This document shows positions 34,430 to 45,375 of a stretch of 64,000 nucleotides of DNA, one piece after another. Each line of letters begins with the position of its first letter. The first letter of the stretch is position 1. Source of the stretch: Carettochelys insculpta (lineage: Eukaryota > Chordata > Testudines > Carettochelyidae); assembly GCF_033958435.1 (NCBI RefSeq), contig NC_134161.1:11594001-11658000 (forward strand), read 5' to 3'. The position numbers and the translations under genes were made by a program. The notes under the pieces were generated by a model, which saw only the letters and a program-made list of their open reading frames with translations, ran no database searches and was not told the origin of the DNA.

Positions 34430-34690
34430 TTGCAGGCCACTGGGCAAGAAGGGGAAAAAGGGGAGGTTGGCACTGAGTTTCCAGAAGGGGCGGGGCCTCA
34501 GGCAGAAAGGGCGGGGCTTGGGGGCTAGCCTATCCCAGCCAGCAGTTCAGTGCCTCCCAGAGTGTAGTGCCTGGTGTTCCGACAGCAATTTAAAGGGCCT
34601 GGCACTCTAACCGCCACTGCCGCCTCAGTAGCAGTGGCGACCAGAAGTCCTGGGCCCTTTTGAATCTCTGGGCCCCAGGGCAAGTGTCCT
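34430..34690. repeat. GC-rich repeat-like block
   Basis: GGGGCGGGGCCTCAGG, AAGGGCGGGGCTTGGG and AATTTAAAGGGCCTGG resemble a GC-rich reptile repeat. A related AATTTAAAGGGCTTGG occurs near 43890. The element class is unknown. Confidence 0.4.
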
Positions 34691-34854
34691 CATTCTCCTC
34701 CCCCTGCATTCGGTGGGCCTGCATGGAAGGGTGTGTGTGCACACAGGCAGGTAAATCAGTTCAGGTTTAATTTTGTACTTTGTAGGATGCAACATCAGAC
34801 AAAAATAATGTTGCAGGGACCAGTCTTGTTCCCACTGAAGCACGGTTAAGAGTT

Positions 34855-34970
34855 TGGGGGCCAGATTCTCTCCTGGCATAAATGGGTGCAGTTCCGTTCA
34901 TTTCAGTGGAGTTGCACTCAGTTACTTGAGCAGGGAATTTGTCCCCAGCCATCATAGTTATTCCTCAGCC
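34855..34970. repeat. Possible old inverted-repeat intron element
   Basis: GGGGGCCAGATTCTCTCCTG, AAATGGGTGCAGTTCCGTTC and TTTCAGTGGAGTTGCACTCA follow the pattern of the old repeat noted at 14300. Confidence 0.4.
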
Positions 34971-34974
34971 TTTA

Positions 34975-35125
34975 GATCCTTTGCTATGCCAGGTCACTGA
35001 TGCTGTTTGTGCCTGTTTGCTCACCTGCAAAATGGAGACATTACTACTTCAGCCTGGGAAGATTAGCTAAGACTTGGAATGATTTTAACATATCAACCGC
35101 AAAGGAAATGCTCAATATCAGTGTT
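34975..35125 (+). mobile_element. MIR 3'-part fragment
   Basis: GTTTGCTCACCTGCAAAATG, GAGACATTACTACTTC and GGAAATGCTCAATATCAGTG match the lower half of MIR. Confidence 0.7.
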
Positions 35126-35440
35126 TGCTAAGGCAAGGCTGGAGAATCGAGAGGTAGGTTTTGCCATGCAGTCTGCAAAGACACCTACTCAGACCTGAGG
35201 AAGGGAACAGAAGCAGCAGATAACATGTGACCTGCAGCGATAAAGACTCAAGTATTTAAGATCAGACTCTGTCCTGGACCTGGGGGTTTGATAAACATCT
35301 GAGATCCTTATCAAACAGCAGCCGGCTTCAAATCTTGATGTCAGTTTCATGGAAAAGACTGAAATGAGGATGAGAGCTGATGCCATCTAAACCCAGTTCA
35401 GCTGCTTGCCCCTGCCTGTCTTCAGGCATTGGTCATTTGG

Positions 35441-35999
35441 AAGAGGGGTGAGCAAACTTTTTACGTTGGGCCCCACTCTTCATCCCTGCAATAACAGGGC
35501 CCCCCAAGCTGTCTCATCCAAACCGATGGAAATTTTGTGATGGTAATATGAAAAAAACCCTACCCTTTGGGCATGTGAGAGTAAATATGTAGCATGTAAA
35601 AACTTTATTAATTGGTATGTAAATGTGAATACACCCACAGAGAAAAACAGAAACATACTTCAGCATGGAACGTTTCAATGCTGGAGCCCCACATTTCTGA
35701 CTCCATCCGCTCCCTTCCAGCACTTTTGAAGCAAACAAAATCTGCTGGTTCCTGCTCTCTCCTCCCCGTCCTCTCACAGTCTGAACAGCCCTGAACGGCT
35801 GATTCCCAGCATTCCAGCTCTGGGAAGAGATGAGGAGCGGGAATGGAGTGTGAATCAGCGGCTCTTCCAAAGTGATAGGAGAGAGGGAGAGGTGTAGGAT
35901 TCCCCAGTGCCTCAGTGCACGAGAGGCTTGGGGGAAGGGGGCTGACGGGATATGGGGCCGCAGATGGAATCCCAGTGGGCTGCAAGTTTCCCACCTCTG
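35441..35999. mobile_element. Non-autonomous hAT element, related to the one at 25821
   Basis: The left end AAGAGGGGTGAGCAAAC and the right end CAAGTTTCCCACCTCTG are imperfect inverted repeats. The interior TGATTCCCAGCATTCCAGCT, GGGAAGAGATGAGGAGCGGG and AATCAGCGGCTCTTCCAAAG parallels the element at 25821. The flanking octamers match at only about half the positions, so the insertion is old or the ends are slightly off. The 199- and 128-codon frames are not transposase. Confidence 0.7.
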
Positions 36000-36440
36000 G
36001 ATTTTAGTCAGGTGGCCCACTGTGATGAAGGAGGGCCACTCATGCTGCCCTCTATCAAGAACTGGTTGCCCATCGCTGCTATAAGAAACCCATATTGAAG
36101 GATACATTGGCAATCAAGCAGGCTGACCCTATAGGCTACACAGGGACACCCCTGAATGATAAGAACGTGGCACATGAATCATGTTTTCCTTATGTACCTA
36201 AAGGGCTATGCACATCACGGCACTGTTATAAATTAAGACAAATACTTGATTGGCATAACTGCTCCTTGGGTTGAGTATTAAAGGCTCTGGTATGCTGCTC
36301 ATATGCCGCATCTGAGCACATTGTCATCTGCACCGCGACTCAGAATAGCGTTAGCTGTTTTGCAGGTGTCTTTGTTCAGAGTATTGGATCTGGCTGGTTC
36401 ATGTTGCAAGAGGTCAGAGCATGCTAGTAGGGGAAAACAA
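36000..36440. other. Intronic stretch with a possible hAT end
   Basis: GGTTGCCCATCGCTG near 36064 resembles another hAT terminus. The rest is unremarkable. Confidence 0.35.
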
Positions 36441-37246
36441 GTGACCTAGACAGATTGGAGGATCGGGCCAAAAGAAATGTGCTGAGGTTCAACAAGGAGA
36501 AGTGTCGAGTCCCGTACTTGGGAGGGAAGAATCCCAAGCACTGCTACAGGCTGGCGACTGATTGGCTAAGTAGCAGTGCAGCAGGAAAGGACTTAGGGAT
36601 TATAGTAGATGAGAGGTTGGATGTGAGTCAACAATGTGCCCTTGTAGCCAAGAAGAGTAAGAGCATATTGGGGTGCATTAGGAGAAGCATTTCCAGCAGA
36701 TCTAGAGAAGTTATTGTTCCCCTCTACTCGGCACTGGTGAGGCCACATCTGGAATACTGCATCCAGTTCTGGGTCCTCCAGTACAGAAAGGATGTGCACA
36801 CATTGGAGAGGTTCAGCGGAGGGCAACAAAAATGATGGAGGGGCTGGAGCAAATGACCTATGAGGAGAGGTTGAGAGATTTGGGCTTATTTAGTTTGCAG
36901 AAGAAAAGACTGAGGGGTGATTTAATAGCAGCCTTTAACTTCCTGAAAGGGGGCTCTAAAGAGGATGGTGAGAGTCTGTTCTCAGTACTGACAGATGGCA
37001 GAACAAGGAGTTACTGTGGGGGAGGTCTAGGCTGGATATTAGTAAAAACTCTTTCACCAGGAGGGCGGTGAAGCACTGGAATGTGTTATCAGGAGAGGTG
37101 GTGGAATTTCCATCCCTAGAGGTTTTAAAGTCCCAGCTGACATAGTCCTGGCTGGGATGACTTAGTTAGGGCTGATCCTGCTTTAGGCAGCGGGCTGGAC
37201 TAGATGACCTCCTGAGGTCTCTTCCAGCCCTAAAATTCTATGGTTC
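36441..37246 (+). mobile_element. CR1 LINE 3' half with ORF2 C-terminus
   Basis: Frame 36455-36835 carries the CR1 ORF2 tail, with GKDLGIIVDERLDVSQQCAL, CIRRSISSRSREVI and YSALVRPHLEYCIQFW. A frameshift leads into 36832-37071 with YEERLRDLGLFSLQKKRLRG and the GSKEDGESLFS block. The 3' untranslated part follows, ending AAATTCTATGGTT. It is 5'-truncated beyond the reverse transcriptase core and has frameshifts. Among the less decayed CR1 copies in the window. Confidence 0.95.
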
Positions 37247-38906
37247 GAAGGTGGTTACAGCCAGCCTTTAGGCTTTGTAATTGTGGCGAGGGAGAGCAGA
37301 AAATTAAAATAAAGATCAAAGGGCTTTGAAAAGGATGGTGAGAGGGGGCAAATCACTTATGCTGGCAAAATGTCTCCCCGGCAGGAAATAAAATGGAAAA
37401 CACATCAGTTCCCTTGAAAATAATGATGTAAAATCTCCTTCCCTGTGAACACCTGAGCAAGCTGTTGGGCAGCAGAGGGAAGGCAAGGACTGAAATGGAT
37501 CCAGCCATCTTCAGTGCATATCCCTTAGTTATCAGCTGGATGACACAGGACAGGAACAAATAAATACACAGGAAAAATCAATTTAGGCTAGTACTATCAC
37601 AGTGGATTCTCCGGAGAGGCCTGGGAGACTTTTTGAAGGAACAGCTCGAGATTGTTTATTATAGAGGCTGAAAACCTATAAAACTGGTTCGTGCCTAAAG
37701 TGACTTTACCTCCCAGCTTCACACTGGCCCTGGCTCAGCAGCTCGGAGACAAGGATCATGCCAGGGAGACAGGATAACAACATAATAATGCAATGTTTGG
37801 CTTCTGACTGTGCATAGTAATGGGGCTTTCCTGGTCTCGGGTGTTTAATGACAACAAAGGTTTGGTTCGGAGACAAGAGGGGAGGAAAGTTTAGATTGAG
37901 GTCACACAGGCTGTTACTTTTCCCACCAAAGTGGACTTGATCAAGAAGCCACTGAATTCACTGGGAGTCTTTCCATTAAACGTGGGGAAAGTTGGCTTTG
38001 GATTTCAACCAGGAGCTGTGTATGAGTCTCTGCTTTTGCAAGGACTGGAGGGAGGTCTTGTTTTGATTTTACAAAACCCAAAGCAGTGGTGGCTGAGTCT
38101 GGCTGTGATTTTGTGTAGGATAAGGGCTCTAGATAAATAGTTCCAGTTACAGCTGTTTGTGCTAGCCTGTTCCTGGAGATTGTAGCAGATTCTTGCTCCC
38201 AGGTATGCTGTTTTGACCAGGTACATTGGGGCATGTCCAGCTATTTCCCCCAGGTGATTCACCTTGGTGCAGGTGAGCATATCACTCATTCCCACATCTG
38301 AAGATGCAAATTAATTTTCCCCCATGGCACATTAGTATGGGCTAGCTAACCTCTGCCCTTGTGTTGGCATCAGCTGTAAGGATCATGAAGGTGTCATCTG
38401 TCAAGATTGTTGAAATTTTATGTCACCAAGGACTGCACTGAAGGCTTACCCAAGGGCTATGCCCAATTTGCATGGCTATTAACATATATTTGCATAGTTT
38501 AGCCTACAGAGTGATGAGGCACCACTCCCTTGCTGTTAAATGTGACATTGGGAACAGCAGGTTTGGGCTGTGTCTGGTACAAGGTAATGGTGCCTGGGAA
38601 ATTTGTACTCATAATAGAGCTAGGGCAAGTGGCAGATTAACAGCTTGGGAGACTGAAGCCATCTCCATGTCTGTGGAACAGGTAGGGCAGGCAGCCCCCA
38701 CCCTGTCCTGGAAGCACAGCTTAACTCTGACCGAGAAAGGCAAACAGCAGAGCTATCACGGTCCCTGTCTGTTCCTCAGCTGAGACTGCTAACAAGGAGT
38801 CTGTCTGGGTTAGTGTTTGTGTTAATAAATTGATTTGTCCACTAGGAGTTGGACTCGCTGGTCCCTTACGAGTCATCAAATGAGCATCGACATAATAACG
38901 AGTTTC
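37247..38906. other. Intronic stretch with twin octamer motifs
   Basis: No mobile element recognised. Two ATTTGCAT octamers lie 22 bp apart at 38466-38473 and 38488-38495 in an AT-rich block. Near 38780-38880 the text resembles an LTR-like end, but weakly. Confidence 0.35.
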
Positions 38907-39205
38907 CAGCTATGTCTACGCTAGGCAAGGTAAGTCGACTGCAGATACACAGTTCTACCTATGGCAACTGCAGAACTAGAATCAACATATCTGCACTCGA
39001 CTTACCTGGCTGCCCTTGCTGAAGAAGGTCGACGGGAAAAACTTTCCCTTCGACCTCCCTTACTCCTTGCACCTCGTGAGGAGTGCAGGGGTCAAATGCA
39101 ACCCCTGAGAGGTGGCTTTTGCACATTCCTACTAGCCATGCAAAATCAAACCCCAGAGGACTGACCCAGAGCTGTTTGATCTTCCAGGCTAGTGTAGACG
39201 TACCC
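38907..39205. mobile_element. 299-bp MITE with 3-bp target duplication
   Basis: CAGCTATGTCTACGCTAGGC on the left and GCTAGTGTAGACGTACCC on the right are inverted. TTC flanks both ends (38904-38906 and 39206-39208). The inside has GTCGAC-containing units (AAGGTCGACGGGAAAAAC). It shares the GCAAAATCAAACCCCAG segment with the copy at 53551. Confidence 0.82.
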
Positions 39206-39303
39206 TTCGTCATTACTGACCTGGGGCCCAGTTCAGCTCCCATGGAGTACAGTGGAGGTTTTGCCCTGATTTCTGTGCTGAGCTCATAAACTGTTCTTTA
39301 GCC

Positions 39304-40088
39304 CAGTGGTCTCCAACTTCTTATGCCCGTGATCACTTTTGGAATTTAAGGTCAACCCAGGATTTCATCCCTCCCTTCCCTGAGATCTGCCAAAGCCTTA
39401 CCCACTACACCCCCTCTCTGTCCCTCACTCCCCTCCCATCACTCAGTTTCAGCAGATAGGGACAAAGGCTAGGGGCTTGGGAAGTGAGTGAAGGGTGTGT
39501 GGGTGCAGGAGGGGGCTCTGAGCTGAGGCAGAGTGTTGGGGAGCAGGAAAGGGATGGGGTGCTGGTTCTGAGAGGGCACTTCAGGATTGGGGCAGGGACT
39601 TGGGGTGCAGGAGGTGCTTGAGGGTGTAAGAGGGCTTTGGGGGGGTTGATTCCAGGAATAGGGTAGGGGTGCAGGCTCCCTCTGGGCAGCACTTTCCTCA
39701 GCTGACTCCTGGTTGAGGGGCACAGCAGGGCTAAGGCAGGCTCTGTGCCCGGCCTGGCTTTGCAATGCTCCTGGAAGGGGCAGACATGCTCCTGTGGCCC
39801 CTGGGAGAGGCGTGTGGCCCCACCTGCTCGTCCTCTCTGCACATACTTCCCGCGCAGCTCCCACTGAACATTGTTCTTTTTTCCAATGAGCCAATGGGAG
39901 CCACGGGAGCGGTGCTTACTGGCAAGAGCAGCTCACAGAGGCCCTTGCCACCTCTCCCCCTCCCCCAGGGCTGCAGGTGCGTACCGGACCCCTCTGGGAG
40001 CAACTGGGGCCATGCTGGAAGGGAATCTGTTTTAGCGGCAGCCCTGCAATGCCACTGGAGACTGGAATCAGCTGGTTGGCGGCCAAAG
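39304..40088. mobile_element. 785-bp hAT element with perfect target duplication
   Basis: The left end CAGTGGTCTCCAACTTCTTA and the right end CTGGTTGGCGGCCAAAG are hAT-like and roughly inverted. CTTTAGCC flanks both sides without a difference (39296-39303 and 40089-40096). The interior is G-rich (GGTGCAGGAGG, GGGGTGCAGG) with AATGGGAGCCACGGGAG. The minus-strand frames of 145 and 141 codons are proline-rich chance products of this tract. Confidence 0.92.
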
Positions 40089-40096
40089 CTTTAGCC

Positions 40097-41164
40097 CGAT
40101 CCCTTGAGCCACCTCGTGTCCCATGGTGCTGCCAAACGTACATTACCTAGGTTGAGACCACAGTCATTTTGCCATGGCCGCAAGCCCAGTACAAATAGGA
40201 TGGAATTTTGCTACACTGTCCAGCAGAAAGGTGATGATGTGGCCTGGACGGAATTGCTGTTCTCGGTGAATGTACCATTTTTAGTGAGCAGATGCCAGCA
40301 AAGCCAAAGTTGCCAGCTTAATGCTGAGATGTGTGTCACAACTTATCAGAGAGAGATGATAAAGCATCATTATCTAGAGTGGAAAGTTACTTTCCATGGA
40401 TAAAAGGAAGGCATGGGAGAAACTAATAACAAAACAACAGAAAAGAATAACATCTGAACCCTACAAAAATAAGAAGCCGAGTGAGGGAAACACAAAGTTG
40501 ATGACCAAGCATAAAGCAGACACATGCACAAAAGAGGAATATTCAAAGGCAGCAAGAGGCCAGAGAAAAATGCAGGAGAGAATAACAATGGCTGGTGAAT
40601 AAAGTAGCATTAAAAAAATAGAAAGAAAGACGAGTAAAGCCCAGCAACTTGCACAACAAAGAGTGCGGGAGAAAGACAGAAATGCACAAAAAGAGGCAGT
40701 CATCAAAGGAGGGGAGAGAGAGGCAAAACAGAAAAAGAACAGCAGAGGAGTGAGAACGCAAAGGGGGGAAAGACTTCAAAGAGAAAAAAAGCTTGGCTTG
40801 GAGACAGAAAGTAGCACATACACGAACAAGACAATGATGGTCTGGTTTGTGAGTGATAGCAGACGTGCCAAAGACCTGTTGCTTCCAAGAGAAAGCATGT
40901 CAAAGACTGATATCTGTCCGCTGTTCTTTGGAGCTGCAAGTTGAGTGTTCCACACCTCTCTGTACCCACTGCTCCTGCTTAGGACTTTTGGAAGGGAAGG
41001 GCTGGGGTTAAGCATACCAGGGAGCTGGTTTCTCGGGGGTGTGGTGCATCCACCGGTCCCACTGGCAGCAGTTAGTGTTGAAGCACCAAAGGTAACTGCT
41101 GGCCCTTTTGAAGTCAGAGCCACAAGAGTACATAATCTCATTTCAAAGGAAAGACGGGAGGAAT
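40097..41164. other. Intronic stretch with a purine-rich tract
   Basis: From about 40385 to 40835 the + strand is mostly A and G (GAAAGAAAGACGAGTAAAGC and similar), giving lysine- and arginine-rich chance frames on + and serine/leucine-rich frames on the other strand. No repeat unit was found. Confidence 0.45.
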
Positions 41165-41534
41165 AGTAAGACCCCAATGTGGGTCCATCAGGAGCTCTTC
41201 AGTAACCTGAAAATCAAAAAGAAATCCCACAGGAAAGTGGAAAAAATGGACAAATTGTTAAGGCCATGTGGAGAAGAATAAGACAAGACAGAATTTGAAA
41301 GCATAAGGCCCCAAATGAGTTACACCTAACAAGGGACATAAAAATGCTTCAAGAATAGGTTGCATAAATACATTAGGAGAAAAAAAAAAAGAGGAAAGCG
41401 TACGTCCTCTAATTTGCTGGTGAGGAGAGTTAACAGGAGGCTGAGGTGTTGAATGCCCATTTTGCTTCAGTCTCCACTAAAAAGACAAATTATGTATAGA
41501 TGCTTTATACAATTAATATTAATGAGGAAACATA
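41165..41534 (+). mobile_element. Old CR1 LINE ORF2, left part
   Basis: GTGGGTCCATCAGGAGCTCT and AATCAAAAAGAAATCCCACA, then GGCTGAGGTGTTGAATGCCC and TTTGCTTCAGTCTCCAC, follow CR1 ORF2 ahead of its reverse transcriptase. Heavily decayed. It is interrupted by a younger CR1 tail. Confidence 0.75.
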
Positions 41535-41690
41535 AGGTGATGGAATCTCCATCCCTAGAGGTTTCTAAGTCCAAGCTTGACAGTGTCCTGGCTGGGATGA
41601 CGTAGTTGGGGTTGAACCTGCTTGAAGCCGGAGGCTGGACTAGATGACCTCCTGAGGTCCCTTCCAGCCCTAGGATTCTATGATTCTATG
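41535..41690 (+). mobile_element. Younger CR1 3' end inside an older CR1
   Basis: GTGATGGAATCTCCATCCCT, GTCCTGGCTGGGATGACG and GGACTAGATGACCTCCTGAG, with the end GATTCTATGATTCTATG, are a clean CR1 terminus. It is much less diverged than the CR1 coding sequence on both sides, so it inserted later. Confidence 0.88.
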
Positions 41691-42770
41691 AGAAGCCAAA
41701 ATAGGAAAGGGACACATGAAAGAACATTTAGATAGCCTGGTGAATTTACACATCAGGGTTGATGCAATGTATCCTAAGGCACTTACAGAAACAGCTGAAG
41801 CAATCATAAAACTAGTCTATGGGAACTCGTGGAGGACAGGTGAGGTCCCAGAGGACCAAGAAAAGACAAACCCCAATAGCTGTTGTTAAATGGGTAACAA
41901 AGAGGACACACAAAATTAGAGGTCAGTCAACCTAACGTCAATACTTGGAAAACAATGACACAAAGTATTAAATAATCCATTTGTAAGAACCTAGAGGATA
42001 ATGAGGTTATTATGAGTTATAGCCAGCCTGGTTTGGTCAAGAACAAATCATGACAAACCAGCCTGATTTCCTTCTTTGACTGGTTTACTGGCCTAGTAAA
42101 TGTGAGGGAGCGCTTGTATATCAAATCTATCATGATTTTATCAAGGCTTTTGGTATCATCCCACATGATGCGCTCATAAGCAGACGGGGGATCTGTGGTC
42201 TAAATTAATTTATTACCAGATGATTGCGTAACTAGCTGTGATTGCACAAGAGTAGCAATCAATGATTCATTGTCAAACTGAGAGGGCATCTCTAATGGGG
42301 TCCCAAAGTGGGTCTGATGCTGTTTTCTGTATTCATTAATTGCTTGGATAACTGAGTGGAGTATGTGCTTATAAAATCTGCGGATGACACCAAGCTGGGC
42401 GGGGTTGCAAGCACTTTAGAGGGCAGAGTTAGAATTCAAAAGAATTTTGATACATTGGAGAGCAGATATGAAATCAACTTGAGTGAATTTATGAAAGACA
42501 AGTGGAAAATACTACATTGTAGTAGGAAAAAAATCAAGTATACAACCACAGCACAGGGAATAACTGGTGAGGCAGCATTACTGTGATAAGGATCTTGGGT
42601 TATGGTAGATCACAAATTGAATATATTAACAATGTGAAAAAGACAAATATTCTGGGGTGTGTTTTGGTAGTGCTGTGTCCTGGTCTGGGTACTACACTAT
42701 AGGAAAGACAAAGAGGAACTGGAGAAAGCCCAGAGGAGAGCAGCAGAAATGGTAACAGTTTAGAAAATTT
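41691..42770 (+). mobile_element. Old CR1 LINE ORF2 reverse transcriptase, right part
   Basis: The element resumes with AAGAACATTTAGATAGCCTG and continues through the reverse transcriptase. A finger region lies near 41830-41960, a palm block near 42145-42190, GVPxS-like text near 42298, and the catalytic SADDTKLGG at about 42380-42406 (S for F). Frameshifts and stops are throughout. It fades at about 42770, where an RTE-like tail begins. Confidence 0.82.
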
Positions 42771-42895
42771 GTCTGCAGAAACTAAGCCACTCCACACTGG
42801 ACAGGGAAAGATGGAAGGAAATAGTGAGGGAGGCATCGGACACCAGTGGGCGCTGAACCCATGGTTGTTGATGATGATGACAAAGGTGTCCGGGA
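42771..42895 (+). mobile_element. RTE-like LINE 3' tail
   Basis: GTCTGCAGAAACTAAGCCAC, ACAGGGAAAGATGGAAGGAA and GAGGGAGGCATCGGACAC match the C-terminus of the LINE at 11690-12720, here on the + strand. A GTTGATGATGATGAC microsatellite-like tail follows, typical of RTE 3' ends. Only the last 120 bp or so are present, fused to the decayed CR1. Confidence 0.85.
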
Positions 42896-43740
42896 AACCT
42901 TGTAGCACTGGAGTTTCAGAGAAACCAGCAAATTAGAAGTGTGGCATCTAGAAAATCAAGTTGGAGTATGTAAGCTGTTTCTGCCACCCTGAGGCACCCC
43001 GAATTACACTGGTTTTATGCGAGTGCAACCTGGTTGATTTCGGTGGGGTTACACATGTCTGAAACTGGACCAATCATTGGTGAAATAGGCCCATTGGGTG
43101 TTATTTCTTTCCCCCAGAGTGATTCAATTGAAGCAGAAAGCTGGTTTGGTTTTGTATTTTCTTGCTATGGGGAAGCCTGTGTTGTCTCGTAAGGAGTCCC
43201 CTCAGAGCTAGGTGAAAAGGAGAGCTCAGATACAGATCTGAGTTTTAGAACCGACAGCCCCAAGCATTCAAAAATGATGAGTCAGACCCCAAAAATGACA
43301 CTGGCTTAGAAGTCATGTGACTTTAAATGACTAAATGTATGTGGGGTCTTTTGAGCCTTGACAGTTTGCATATTTACACGTGTCTCTGCAGTAATGAGCT
43401 CTCAATGTGTACTAGCTTCTTTTGACTGTAAGATGAGGTTCTTACAAAATTAAATTATCCCAGGAGCTGGGACTTTAAGATAAAACATCAAATATTGAGA
43501 GACCGGCAATAAAATTACATGGGTTGCCAGCACTGGGATATTTGAGACTAGCCAGTCACTCTTTAACCAAAACCTGGATCCACCTGCCGCAGATTTGCTG
43601 GGGTGAAGAGGGTGTGGCCACATGCATCTAGAGCTGAATTTTTCTGCTGGGGGCTAGGGATGTCACCAGCACGGCACAGCCATGGGCACCAGAACATACC
43701 CATAAAGCGAAAAGAAATCAAGGCAGGTGATATGTGTTTG
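42896..43740. other. Intronic stretch, nothing firmly recognised
   Basis: AATTACACTGGTTTTATGCG near 43000 may belong to the old repeat noted at 14300. Otherwise no feature. Confidence 0.4.
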
Positions 43741-44084
43741 GTAGATAAATTGTTTCATCAGCCAGAGTCACCGCTGGTAACAGACTGCACCAAGTTTGGG
43801 CAGTGGGGGCCTTGGTGCCAGGCCCCCTTCAGCAGAAATGACAGGGCTGGGGGGGAAGCAAACCATGCCATGCAGGACTTCAGCACTAATTTAAAGGGCT
43901 TGGGGTTCCAGCCACCACTGCTCCTGCAGTATTGGCGTGATAGGCCGTGGGCCCATTTACATTGCCCGGCCCCAGGTAACTGCTGCCTTGGTCTTCCACC
44001 TGGCTAGAGTAGAGGAAGGTGCAGCAAGAAGGCTGGTGTGTGTGTGTCCCTGCCAGAGGGAACATCAGCCTGTGTGCCACACCC
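43741..44084. other. GC-rich block before a minisatellite
   Basis: Contains CAGGCCCCCTTCAGCAG and AATTTAAAGGGCTTGG, which resemble the block at 34430. Probably part of a repeat family that also includes the following C-rich tract; limits unknown. Confidence 0.35.
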
Positions 44085-44430
44085 GCAGCCCCCCAACTCC
44101 TGCAACCCCCACCCGCAGCCCCCTGCCCCGACTCCTGCACCCCTCCACCCCATCCTGACTCTTGCACCCCCACCAGCAGCCCCCTCCCCTGCACCCCTTC
44201 ACCCTCAGCCCCCTGCCCCAACTCCTACACACCCCACCCTCAGCCCCCTGCCCCGACTCCTGCACCCCTCCACCCTCAGCCCCCTCCCCTGCACCCCACA
44301 CCCTGCAGCTCCCTTCTCTAAGCCCCACACAGCCCAACACTGCCCTGAGCCCCTCCTCCCACCCCAACCCTGATTCCTGCACCCCCCACGCACAACCCCA
44401 TCTCCTGCCCTGAAGCCCCCACACTTAAAC
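44085..44430. repeat. C-rich degenerate minisatellite
   Basis: Units of roughly 30-36 bp built from CAGCCCCCTGCCCC, GACTCCTGCACCCC and TCCACCCT repeat with variation. The result is proline-rich open frames on + and glycine/tryptophan-rich frames on the other strand, which are not genes. The strand bias is extreme (C against G). Confidence 0.85.
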
Positions 44431-44599
44431 TTCTTACAGTTACTTGTATTTCGCACCATCCCTCCACCTGCCCTGAGCCCCCCACCTACCTGTCAAAAGC
44501 TGAAGTTACTTTCACCCCCGGCACCACTGTTCTGCGAATGTCAGTTCTGACCAGGTGTCTACTGACTGCAGCCCCTAAAGTACATTCCCCAGCCTTAAG

Positions 44600-45070
44600 A
44601 CGGGTGATACCTAATAGAGATCATCCTTCAGCTCCAGCGTGAGCGACCTGTACTCAGTACTCCTGCAAAGAGCTGTGCCCGCCACAGCCATGAAGGACGT
44701 CGGGCCGTTGAACATCCGTGCCAGGAAACTCACATTCTCTGGATGTTACAAACGACCGTTTTGCCACAGTGCGATCGTGGCATATTTGCATACTGAGGGG
44801 ATCATAAGTTTCGAGAATAAAAGAACAACAAAAGCTGATTAATTACTGCACAAGCGGAATTAAAAAAGAGAGGAAAAAATTAGAAAAGTTGTTTCCCTAT
44901 TATATTTCCAAACAAAATGAGCATTTTATAGCTCGCGCAAATGGTTCCCTGGAAAGCGCTTTCCCTTCCTAATTGTTCATAAATTTACTGACAGGTGGTT
45001 ACACAGTAGGTGAAACATCGTTATTTTCATTTGTATTGCATACAGCGTCTTAATGAGACGATCTGGAGAA
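44600..45070. promoter_or_regulatory. Candidate conserved non-coding element
   Basis: Non-repetitive DNA with several preserved CpG sites (GACGTCGGGCCGTTG, TGCGATCGTGG, AGCTCGCGCAAATGG), an octamer ATTTGCAT at 44784-44791, a GATTAATTACTGC homeodomain-like core and CCTAATTGTTCATAAAT. CpG retention in such a CpG-poor window suggests constraint. This is an inference from sequence alone. Confidence 0.3.
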
Positions 45071-45341
45071 GAAGGGGGCATGGGATGTCATTTTGAGGTC
45101 CCAGGCAAAAGAGCCGATCTGTGGGATGGTAGTTTTGTGATAGGCTACCTCTCTCTAAGGCCTGTACACCTGATTTAGCAGTCAATTCTTTTCAGCAAAG
45201 CTCTTATGCATGTTCTTAAATCTCACTTTAATGAGACGGAGGCATCTACCTTAAGCATTTTACTGAATTGGGGGCCCAGTGACTTTAAGTTCAACTGACT
45301 TGTTTATGAAGCCTCTGAAACTATGTGACAGTCATTGGGAT
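45071..45341. other. Intronic stretch, nothing recognised
   Basis: No supported feature. Confidence 0.4.
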
Positions 45342-45360
45342 GGATGGATGGATGGATGGA
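45342..45360. repeat. GGAT microsatellite
   Basis: Four to five tandem GGAT units (GATGGATGGATGGATGGA). Confidence 0.9.
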
Positions 45361-45375
45361 ATTTTCATTACTTCT

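Noticed and set aside
35514..36113. 199-codon minus-strand frame
   Set aside because: It covers the non-autonomous hAT element at 35441-35999 and shows no transposase or host protein features.
39405..39894. Two overlapping proline-rich frames of 145 and 141 codons
   Set aside because: They are the reverse strand of the G-rich interior of an hAT element.
40396..40602. Lysine- and arginine-rich 68-codon frame
   Set aside because: It lies in a purine-rich tract where every frame becomes basic; no stable motif.
44038..44424. Several proline-rich and glycine-rich frames
   Set aside because: They follow the C-rich minisatellite in all frames on both strands, which is the sign of repeat DNA rather than coding.
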